DNA of 27,500 nucleotides, taken from contig WELB01000089.1 in the NCBI GenBank assembly GCA_009602725.1, positions 1 to 27,500 of the forward strand, read 5' to 3'. Positions within the stretch are counted from its first letter, which is position 1. Each line of letters starts with the position of its first letter. The DNA is from Spirogloea muscicola. Taxonomy: Eukaryota; Streptophyta; Zygnematophyceae; Spirogloeales; Spirogloeaceae. The position numbers were made by a program, and so were the translations under genes. The notes under the pieces are model-generated. The model did no database searches and was not told the origin of the DNA. It saw only the letters and a list, made by a program, of their open reading frames with translations. Shown one piece after another: positions 19,892 through 27,500 of this stretch.

Positions 19892-19965
19892 AAGTGGCTC
19901 TCCCGATGGGGGCAAGGGCTGTGAAAAGCCAGCCCAAAAAGAATTGGCAGAGGTTCGAAGGGCAC
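19892..19965 (+). repeat. Hairpin repeat, well preserved copy
   Basis: GTGGCTCTCCC lead, stem GGGCTG at 19916-19921 with CAGCCC at 19930-19935 and loop TGAAAAGC, then an A-rich stretch and GGTTCGAAGGGC. It matches 8755-8826. The lead and the GGTTCGA box vaguely recall the two internal boxes of tRNA-type promoters, but spacing and sequence are not convincing. Confidence 0.7.
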
Positions 19966-20299
19966 AATGACGGAGGGGCTTAAAGCCACAATGACGGAGG
20001 GGCCTGAAGATGCGATGTCAGAACGGGCGGAGGAGGGACCACGCAGTAGCAACGAGTGAGGAGCCTCAAATAAAGCAAGAAGCGAATGCCACCGACTTGT
20101 AAGCTCGGGGGGCGGAAAGTGTCCGAGGGAGTGTCATCCTCGTCTAACGTCAGCAAGTTCTGCCACTTGCTTTGCATTGGAAGAGCTTTTCTTCCTGTCG
20201 AGGGGCTTTTGTCGAGAGAAAGACTCTTCCTTTGCTCGCGGCAAGGAGTGCAAACACGCGGATCACCCGGTTGGGAAGAAAAGAGAATAGAAAAGCCCA

Positions 20300-20515
20300 T
20301 AGGAAAAGAGGGGCTAGCAAAGCCAGCCCAGAAAAGAATGGACAATGTCTGCAGGCCTCAAGGGCCACAGTACAGTGCCCGGAAAGACAAAAATACACAC
20401 CAAGACCGAAATGATTCAGATGGATGCTCAGTAGCCAGGAGTGAGCAATAGCAAATCAGAATAACTCGACAGGAAAAGCGGCACTCTGCTGAGACCCTGA
20501 GGCAGCAGCCATAGC
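20300..20515 (-). repeat. Right half of the diverged inverted pair (partner 18770-18990)
   Basis: Its reverse complement reads CTGAGGCAGCAG-type sequence complementary to 18770 onward, then GAGCATCCATCTGAATC and the CTGGGCTGGCTTTGCTAGCC hairpin. The right edge overlaps a short degraded tail on the - strand (about 20440-20560; RSLAHVFQTRAGRAMAAASG in one frame). Confidence 0.75.
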
Positions 20516-20564
20516 GCGGCCAGCGCGCGTTTGGAACACATGAGCCAAAGAGCGCTGGATTGGG

Positions 20565-20879
20565 GATGACATCGCGGCCCTTGCGATCGACATACACGAG
20601 GCCTACGGTAGTCGCTGGCTGGACCTCCTGCAGCGGCTTGCCCGGCAGGCCATTGATCGGTGAGCGGGTCAGCCAGGGGTGGTGCCGGGCTTCAATGCTG
20701 CCGGCTCGCTCGCTCAGGTCTTTCGCATGCAGCTCTCCATCGCTCTCCAGCGCTCCGTGGCTCACGCAGTCCACACGCGTGCCGGTCGCGCTAGGGCTGC
20801 TGCCTCAGGGTCTCGCCGGAGTGCTTCTTTTCCTGCAGCGAGTCACTCAGACTTGATGTTGCTCACTCGCGGGGTACTG
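20565..20879 (+). pseudogene. Retroelement-like ORF tail with one internal stop (copy c)
   Basis: The longest single copy of the tail: DDIAALAIDIHEAYGSRWLD, LLQRLARQAIDR, a TGA at 20661, then in the same frame VPGFNAAGSLAQVFRMQLSI, HAVHTRAGRARAAASGSR and HSDLMLLTRG. At the end one base is missing relative to other copies, so the usual LTRGY-stop is skipped and the frame runs on to 21014. It is clearly inactive. Confidence 0.6.
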
Positions 20880-20993
20880 AGCTGGAGCAAGCGCGGCCAG
20901 ATTAACTGGTGGCTGGGAGAGGCCAGCCCAAAAGAATGGACAAGGTCTGAAGGAGTCGGAGTGCTAAGGACTGAGACAGCAGTAAGCGACCTC

Positions 20994-21158
20994 TCAGTAA
21001 CCTCTCGTCAGTAGATGCAAGTCTGAGTAGCTAGCAGGCGGAAAGACGTCGCCCTGATGGAAGTCGGAGGCCGCCGCCAGAGCGCGGCCTGCGCGCAAGT
21101 GGACCGCAAAAGCTAGGGACTGCTGCAAAGAGACGGCCAGGCGCATCCGGTAAACTTC
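20994..21158 (-). pseudogene. Retroelement-like ORF tail (copy d)
   Basis: It reads VYRMRLAVSLQQSLAFAVHL, RAGRALAAASDFHQGD and SYSDLHLLTRGY, then stop at 20994. This gives the undamaged form of the family's C-terminus. A hairpin-repeat segment follows on the far side (about 21227-21290). Confidence 0.6.
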
Positions 21159-21400
21159 CGTCTGCATCGTCTCGTGTCTACTGGTTATTTTTTTTCGCGC
21201 CATCTTTCTTCCAGTAGAGGGCGATGGCTGTGATCGGCCAGCCCTGGCAAAGAACGAACAACATTCGAAGGGGCCAGGAGAAGCGCTAAAGCAGAAGAAA
21301 AGCACTAAAGCACTAAAGCACACAGCGGCCGAAGTGGCCACAGGATGCTCCTGTTGAGCAGCCGCAGGTAAGAGAAACTATTCTCCGGGTACGGGTTCCC

Positions 21401-21514
21401 TGTCTGAACCTGCGTGCCGGACGAGCCCTCGCAGCTACCTCTGGCCCTGGCAATGGGACCCGCTTCAAGGAGCCAACTTTCTCTGACCTAAGGCTGCTTA
21501 GCAGGGGTTACTGA
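21401..21514 (+). pseudogene. Retroelement-like ORF tail (copy e) with 3' region
   Basis: It reads NLRAGRALAATSGPGNGTRF and FSDLRLLSRGY, ending in TGA at 21512-21514, closest to tail copy a. The following ~150 bases (GGCCCCTTCTCGAACTTTGC, TTGGGCTGGCC, TTTTCCAGCCCCTATCC) parallel those after 7115, showing that the hairpin repeat belongs downstream of the stop. Confidence 0.6.
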
Positions 21515-21882
21515 GTGCTTCATAGCTGCTTAACTTCTTAATGTGCTTGTTTTCCTTATTTCTTCCCTAGGCCCCTTCTCGAACTTTGCTCATTCTCGTT
21601 TTGGGCTGGCCTTTCCCACACGAACTTAATTTTCCAGCCCCTATCCTCCATGGGCGAGCCCTTCTTCCTGTCCATAGCCCGAGGCAACAGCCAAAGCACG
21701 TCGCGCTCGGTTTAAATGACTCCCCCGCGCCGCGGCGCCACTTTCTCCCACGGCCCCGCCTCGATCCGCACATTCGTGGGGGCCTCCCACACACACATCC
21801 TGCAGGGGGCCTCCCTTGACGCCCGCCCGCCCGGCGATCGCTCCCGACGACTGCAAGTTGCCACCTAGGCAGCGCCGCGCGC

Positions 21883-22146
21883 ATGGCCGCGCCGCTGGTG
21901 CCGCCGCGCCGCGGCGGACGCTTGCCCGCCGCCGCTGCCGCCGCTGCCACAGCCGGATTCTCCCCGCAGCCCGCGGCCTTCGGCTTGGGCACCAACGCCC
22001 GCAAGGCCAACGCCGAAACCACTTCCTCCGGCACCGTCAGCGACTACGCTCACGGTCGCCCGTGGCAGACCTTGCAGGCCAAAGCTGCAGGCCATGGCGC
22101 CATAAAAGCAGACAGTGGACAACGTGCTGTGGCGTCCAAGATGCAG
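21883..22146 (+). CDS. Possible first coding exon of an unrecognised gene
   Basis: An ATG in good context (GCGCGCATGGCC) inside a GC-rich stretch opens MAAPLVPPRRGGRLP, a run of alanines, then FGLGTNARKANAETTSSG and TVSDYAHGRPWQ. The alanine/arginine-rich start could be an organelle transit peptide. AG followed by GTGGAC at 22147 is a possible but weak donor. The frame stays open to 22548, but the later part lies opposite a better candidate gene on the - strand. I do not recognise the protein; it could also be a chance frame in a CpG-rich promoter. Confidence 0.25.
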
Positions 22147-22188
22147 GTGGACATGACATCGACTGCGCACTCATGTTCGGCATGCTAC

Positions 22189-23384
22189 CTAGCCGCTGTC
22201 ACCGCATCGTACAACTGCAGGTTGTTCTGGACGAAAGCACAAATCAATGCAAGATCTCATAATCCTATGCAAAGGTGTTCCTGTACACAAACGGTTGGCA
22301 ATCTCCTGATCGTACGGATCAACGGTCAACATGCCTGTTTGCCACGTCACCATGCTATTATCACAGTACTTGTAGGCCATATCATATGCCTCACATCCGC
22401 TAGAGCAATTGCCACAGTACAGCTCTTGACTAAGAGTCCATTGTTGACAATAGGCCTCATTTGGAGGAAGCAAAACCAGGAGACTTGCTTGTCATCACAT
22501 GGTGGCATACTTTGGACCAAAGTTGGGGTCAGGTACCAACGATCTTAGTGACTGATTGTTGTGACACTGAGATCTGTTGTTTCTACGCTTCTCGTATCTG
22601 GCCAACATTGGCTTCATCATACTGTTGTAGCTGCTGCGCTTCAAGGATCTAATTCTGCTAAAATGCCAGTTGAGTGTTGTCGTAAGTTAAGCCTAAGCTC
22701 GAGTGCTCTTGCTGCTTCTGGAGTGTATGTAGCTCAGCTTGGTCGCCAGCGCCCAACAGTATGTACCTGCATGCTGTGCATGGGATGATCCGCATCTTCT
22801 GTAGCGAGCACTTATCTGGCCTCTCGTCCTGCATTTCTGTACGTATGAATTGCAGGTTGACTTTGTCCTCAAAAGCGCAGAAGAAGCGGGACTGGAGGCT
22901 AGTGGCCTGAAAGATGGCATACACGACCATAATAGCTGCAACAAGGGAGGACCACTTTATTTGATCAATTCATCACCAGCGCTCTTCTGGTCGTTGATAG
23001 TAAATTGGCAGCTTCGCAGGACTTCTGGCTGCAGTCCTAGAAAGGTCTCTCTTGTCACCTGAATATCCAACAATGTTGCCTTCTTGATACACCTCAATAT
23101 ATGTTAGCTTCAGTCATAATGTCCAGCCATGAAAGTCACAGATATGAACCCCTCGTACGAACATCAAGGTATGATAATACTCTTCATCAGGAGAAACTTG
23201 ACACCCTCACCAAATAAACCTGGGCTGTATTCACATGCATCGCTGGTGATTGGATGTATACACTAAGTCCAATGACCCGAGCTACATCTAAGCTCAAGCA
23301 GTTCCAATCACCAGTTGGATGTGTGCAGTATGGCCGCAACAGCAGATTGGGAAGATGCATTCTCAAGAGCAGCGGCATCTCCAT
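22189..23384 (-). CDS. Putative multi-exon gene, Cys-rich product, unrecognised
   Basis: A chain of exons agrees in phase: 23384-23211, 23092-23059, 23028-22977, 22898-22767 and 22483-22189, giving about 229 residues. The first exon begins MEMPLLLRMHLPNLLL after a TAG acceptor-like site and includes CTHPTGDWNCLSLDVARVIG, ending AQVYL at a GTGAGG donor. Next come VYQEGNIVGYS, then SPAKLPIYYQRPEER, then LQSRFFCAFEDKVNLQF with KMRIIPCTACR. The last exon is Cys-rich: NEAYCQQWTLSQ, LYCGNCSSGCEAYDMAYKYC and VDPYDQEIANRLC. Some acceptors are weak (GAG before 23092, AAG before 22483). Spaced Cys pairs and the hydrophobic start would suit a secreted or membrane protein, but I know no matching family. 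Competing readings exist in other frames. Confidence 0.3.
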
Positions 23385-24496
23385 CTACAAAGGCTATTGA
23401 CTGTCCAAACTTTTGCACAGAAGCAGGGTGTACTCTTCAGGAAAGGTGTCCATTCAATCACAGTGCTACTAGGTACTGGTTCATTCACACCGCACTCAGT
23501 GCAGCTGCTTATCTATCTAAGAGCATTGCTTCTAAGATAGTCGAAGGGCACACCACATGGAAGTCGCTCCTCAGTCGACATACACAACATCATTGTATCC
23601 ACAAAGTACAAGGTGCACAAGGTGTTGCAGGCCTGACGAGGATGCATCTATTAGCCAATGTAAGGCCCTACAGCAATCCAAGTTGGACACCACCTTTGTG
23701 CAAGTGCAGGCACCAGTGGTGCTGCTCCAGAGCATTGGTGGTGAAGCAGGCTAAGAAAGAAAACAGCTCGTCAGATGAGCAATATACAGTCTTGCGAGCT
23801 GGAATATCATCTTCCTTGTCAGGAAGTACCATGGACAACTCTCGTGATTTTTACAGGCATCACCGCAGGTAGTCCCGGACACAAGGCTTGGGGCAATTGT
23901 CTTGAGCAGGCACTATTACAATCTTTTGGCTTGCAGTGGCTGCTTGCATGAGGTGCATGAAATGCTCGAGTCTCAATGATCAGTCTCATTGAAAGTTTCT
24001 TCCCTCGTGTTTCAGGTTGAGCTTAGCTGACCAGATGGGTGACATATCAATCCTAGACTGTGGCCTGGCCAGCGAAGAGAACCTTCTTGCATGATGGATC
24101 ACAGGACAACCACCACTGTCAAATTGGCAATGTGACAGGGCTCTGCTGCAAGCTTGTATTGTGCTTGTTAGCTTCTGATTATGCCACCACAACACCATGC
24201 GCCTGAACTTGCACGCAACTATGCTGACATTGATGTTAGCAGGATAGTCCATGGAGCACTGTCCACACTAAGACACATGGCTTCATTCTGGCTGGTGTAT
24301 AGTCTGCGAGAATTGTGTTAAGTCCAAGCTCAAATTAAGCAACGAATAACACAACGCTATCTTCAGTTAAATTGCTAAAGCTGCACATGTCAAGGTGCCA
24401 TAATGCCAGGCATGCAACTGAGCAATTGTAAACAAGAAATTAAATCAATGGTAGACAACAAAGTAAAGCGGCAACTAAGTACAAGATAATGCCTAG
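23385..24496. other. Intergenic or uncharacterised region
   Basis: Several short protein-like frames occur on both strands (for example DNCPKPCVRDYLR on the - strand ending at a GTGATG donor at 23867, and LSLADQMGDISILDCG on the + strand after a TTTCAG acceptor near 24016), but none joins into a model I can defend. It contains the 3' flank of the CFA-type gene, whose stop is at 24497-24499. Confidence 0.3.
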
Positions 24497-27400
24497 CTAT
24501 GAATTCGTGTGGGTACCTTTTGACCAGCACATGCGGGGAGTGTATGCTTTGCCCAGGACGTTCGCCGTGCCAGAACGTGCAAAGACGACCTGCACATACA
24601 GAATCCGCAACGTAATTGAGCCTGCAACTTTGCAACTGGCTACCTTGCGAGGATGCCATTGTCGTCGGCAGTTGGGACAACTGGCTCTGGCAGCCTTCTG
24701 GAAATCTTACTTTGTCTGCTGTGCTCAGCAACATTACTGGCAACTATTTCTGGACCATACTGCACAATCATACAGTCAAGCTTGACAGAATAATGCAGCT
24801 GGACTGCTGAGAATGGTGCAGCAGTCTGTTAGCCAACTCCTACTCATGCTCAGCTGAAGTACACGGTGTACCTGAAGGTCTCCTAATGTGCAGGTCAAAA
24901 ATCCAGCAGCGCAGTAGACAAAGTAATAGTCCCACATGCGAACTTGTCGTTGAAGCCCATCTTCACAACGTCCCTGGGGCAACAACATTGATGCTGCAGT
25001 CAGGTGAAATCTTCCACTAGTCCAGTATCAGCTTCGGCTGCACTTGCCAGCCAGTCCAGCTTTCCAAGGGCCATAGCTGTGGTGCAACTTCATGGGGTCT
25101 GCCTCAAAGGAGCTGACAGCTGTTCTGACACAGGGACCCAGCCCCTTGCAAGAGTCTGCAAGCTGAATGAGTCTTAAACAATATGCTGCACCAGATCTAT
25201 CAGGACTTCAAGCACTAGCAAACCATGCCAACACACGAATCAAGATTGCAAAACAAGTGATGAAGTTGAGCATGAGGAGAGACCTGCTGTGTGCCAGGAA
25301 GTTGTCCCGCCACCTCAAAAGTGTGGTAGCATAGTGGGGCCCAATGTTTTCCACATCCTCCACACTGGTTGTGGCGGGCAGTTACGTGCACATAATCCGT
25401 GACCAAGACACAGTCTGCTCAGAACTCGTCTAGGGTAGCCAAGGAGGCACGCATTTCCCGAATACACACAAGTCAAGGCAGAATGTATTATCGAGCTCTT
25501 CAATCAATCTGCTCAACAAAGTGAGGACAGTCATGTGATGATCTCCATATACAGCGATGCTGCCACATGAGGATGATGTGAGAGGCTAGCGGCTCACCTG
25601 AAGGTGGAGGAGGACGCCATGGCGGCAGTGAGAGCAGCAAACGAGGGCACACAGCACCCGGGGAAGATGTACTGCTTGATGAAGTCGGTGGAGCGGCGGT
25701 ACTCCTCATAACGCTCCTCTGGCGTTGTGATCACCTGCACGACCAGCAGCCCTTGCATAGCCAGCAGCCTGTCGCAATGCCCAAAGAATTGCCCCAGGTA
25801 TTCGTGCCCTACCGCCTCCAGCATCTCACTGCAGGCGTGGAGGATGGCACTGCCAACACTGTCACCGATGTGCAACCTTGCAACTTTGATTCGAAATTGT
25901 ATGTGGGTTGCGATATAAGGTCTGTGGAAGGCCAGCAATGTACCAGGAGATGATGCGGTCATAGCCGCCGTGGCCGGGAAGGGAGCGGTAGTCACAGAGC
26001 AGAAGCGTGATGTGGTCGCTCAGGCCGGCGGCCAACACCCGCTGCTTGGCATACTTGAGCTGCTCGTGCGATAGCGTGATGCCCGTGTACTGGCAGCCTG
26101 TCGTGCGCACGAGCTCAATTGCCATGCTGCCCCATCCAAACCCAATCTCCAGCACATGATGGTGCTTTTCCACCCTCGCCTGTGGCATGCATGTCAGCAC
26201 ATCACCACATCATGCTCAATCAAAGCCGAGCACCGAAATTATTAGACTCTAAATTGGAACCCTACTACCTACTTGCTCAAGCCAGACCCTTGTGTGTCCG
26301 GCGGCTGCACCACCATTTGTGAAGGGCTCCGCTGCGCAAGTGCAAATGAGGTCTCCTTGCCTTGTCGATCAGGCGGTGCAGCTTCCGCAGCTGCGCATCC
26401 TTGAGCGGCTCCCCTGGTACCTGTGATCATCAACCGCCGTGGCAGCAATGTTGAATACAGGTTGAGGAAGTATTAGTGCTGCATTGCAAGTGGAAGGCAG
26501 AGAAGGCACACCAGATTGGGGCTGCAGAGCAGAGCACCTGGAATATTGCACAGGAGTAGGTCATGGTCTCGTCCAAGAACAGCGCAAACAGGTCATTGCT
26601 CTGCCACATTTGCACAGCGCAAGGAGACAACTTCCGGCATCACGATTTGTTCTGCTCTTGCTTTTGCCTTTGAAATCTTATCTTGGCCCCCACCAGCCAG
26701 CAAACTCAACATTCTAATGACCACTGCTTGCAGCTCTGCAAAGCAAAGCTGAGGCCCAGCTGCAGCTGAGGGGCCGAGCGACCACTGCGCAGCAGGCCAT
26801 GGAGCGGCGGCGCCCGTACAAGATCGTAGTGGCGTGCGATATTACGGCGCGCGTTGGTGAGCGTGTTGGCGCGCAGCAGGTGGCGTGCGTAGCCAATCGC
26901 GGAGGCTGCCGTGGCCGTCACGAACGTGGGGCTCCACCAACCCCTGGCCAGGCGCCGCTCCGCCACAATCCACGCTGAGCATCAGGTCAGGGCAAATTGG
27001 TGCAGGCAAGCATTAGCATCAAGAGGACATCAAGCTGAAGTATCTTAGTTTACGGCTTTGCTCCCTCGTGTGAGAATCTTGGTGCACCTATTGAGGCGGC
27101 TGTGGCGACCCGGCATACGGCCAAGATCCCGGTTGGCAATCAGGAGCTGCAGGAGTGGCAGCAGCAGCAGGAGGCGCCAAGACGTGTCAGCGGACCGCGG
27201 CGGTGGAAGGACGCAGCAGGCTGGCCCCTGACGCGAGCTGTTGGTGGCGGACAGGCTGACCAGAAGGAACGCGAGGAGACCGTGGTCGCTGGCAGCAGGG
27301 CCCACGGGCTCAAAGTCGCCATCGATGTAAGCGTCTGCCAGACCCAGGTCGGCACGCGTCGCCACCTTCCAGTAGAAGGCGGGCCGGTTGACTCGCAGCG

Positions 27401-27500
27401 AAGCCGCCAGTGGGGCGGCTGCCGTGCTGGAGGCCGTGGGCTGCTCACGGCCGAATGCAAGCTCGGCGCCGCCTGCTTCGCCGATGAGCAGCATGCCGGC
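24497..27500 (-). CDS. CFA: Plant-type cyclopropane-fatty-acyl-phospholipid synthase (SAM-dependent), partial at 5' end
   Basis: Exons: from beyond 27500 to 27261, 27146-27119, 26974-26820, 26600-26538, 26420-26361, 26179-25944, 25828-25598, 25364-25284, 24973-24872, 24589-24497. The family transfers a methylene group from SAM to a double bond of a phospholipid acyl chain at the membrane. Family marks in order: FYWKVATRADLGLADAYIDG, LLIANRD, NTLTNARRNIARHYDL, SNDLFALFLDETMTYSCAIF, the SAM site VLEIGFGWG, CEMLEAVGHEY, FIKQYIFPGC, VENIGPHYATTLLRW, MWDYYFVYCAAGF and the C-terminal VVFARSG. The Cys of TYSCAIF aligns with the active-site Cys of E. coli CFA synthase. The intron at 27147-27260 is open in frame, but splicing it restores the family spacing. 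Intron 5 has a GC donor. The exon 24973-24872 is one base short of the frame. An N-terminal oxidase part, usual in plants, would lie beyond the window. Confidence 0.9.

Larger units (their letters stand above)
17616..21600. repeat. Mosaic of retroelement-like tails and hairpin repeats in both orientations
   Basis: About 4 kb with no recognisable host gene. The modules are (i) ends of the PLAID.HG..LLTRGY ORF, (ii) the GGGCTG..CAGCCC hairpin with GGTTCGAAGGGGCC, (iii) a GCGCGCCTC..CTTCAATTC segment, and (iv) a CTGCACAGCTGCCAACACAGCAGC segment near 19195, also at about 7793. Orientation changes every few hundred bases. All four modules also occur in the palindrome arms. Successive insertion of 5'-truncated copies followed by rearrangement is the simplest reading; Zepp-type LINEs of Chlorella and Coccomyxa are a known source of such nested clusters, but I cannot confirm the family here. 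Confidence 0.7.

Noticed and set aside
7054-21600. CRISPR array or bacterial insertion sequence
   Set aside because: Repeats are irregularly spaced, occur in both orientations and lie between intron-bearing eukaryotic genes; no transposase is visible.
21816-22548. Long + strand frames running from the GC-rich start through 22262 or 22548 as single exons
   Set aside because: The distal parts lie opposite the Cys-rich - strand exon, composition changes abruptly at about 22110, and no family is recognised; only the first part is listed, at low confidence.
24016-24094. + strand exon LSLADQMGDISILDCG after a TTTCAG acceptor
   Set aside because: Attractive alone, but no upstream + strand exon joins to it in phase and the - strand reads equally well.
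24663-24785. Alternative last exon of CFA synthase starting YGPEIVASNV after a TGTGCAG acceptor
   Set aside because: It is open and in phase, but the exon at 24589-24497 encodes VVFARSG, which matches the conserved C-terminus of the family.

Overview
The window looks like nuclear DNA of a green alga, most probably a trebouxiophyte such as Coccomyxa or Chlorella (inference). The genes are rich in introns, mostly 80-400 bp with GT..AG ends and TGCAG-type acceptors. Base composition is moderate, and the recognisable proteins are closest in type to plant versions. I built the spliced models by hand from homology and splice-phase agreement; no search was run.

Layout. (1) 381-582, + strand: the last two coding exons of ubiquitin-ribosomal protein L40. 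(2) 1240-6145, - strand: a complete 12-13 exon gene for a SANT-domain protein of the TSL-kinase-interacting protein 1 (TKI1)/Cramped family. (3) 7054-12082: a giant palindrome with two roughly 2.5-kb arms that appear identical except for one 10-bp indel, separated by only 29 bp. (4) 12083: a single N exactly where the right arm stops. (5) 12147-17096, - strand: a second complete TKI1-like gene, a diverged tandem duplicate with every exon and intron phase kept. (6) About 17616-21600: a mosaic of short fragments in both orientations, made of the end of a retroelement-like ORF plus its 3' hairpin region; the same modules fill the palindrome. (7) 21883-24496: poorly understood sequence with a GC-rich possible first exon (+) and a phase-consistent, Cys-rich, unrecognised gene on the - strand. 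(8) 24497 to past the window end, - strand: a plant-type cyclopropane-fatty-acyl-phospholipid synthase of at least ten exons, with one GC-AG intron and an apparent frameshift near its 3' end.

The genes do not form a pathway. The main story is structural. A chromatin-type regulator gene was duplicated in tandem, and the space between and beside the copies became a sink for 5'-truncated retroelement tails. One part of that sink is now an almost perfect 5-kb inverted duplication. The N at its edge means a genuine palindrome and an assembly or read fold-back artefact must both be kept open.
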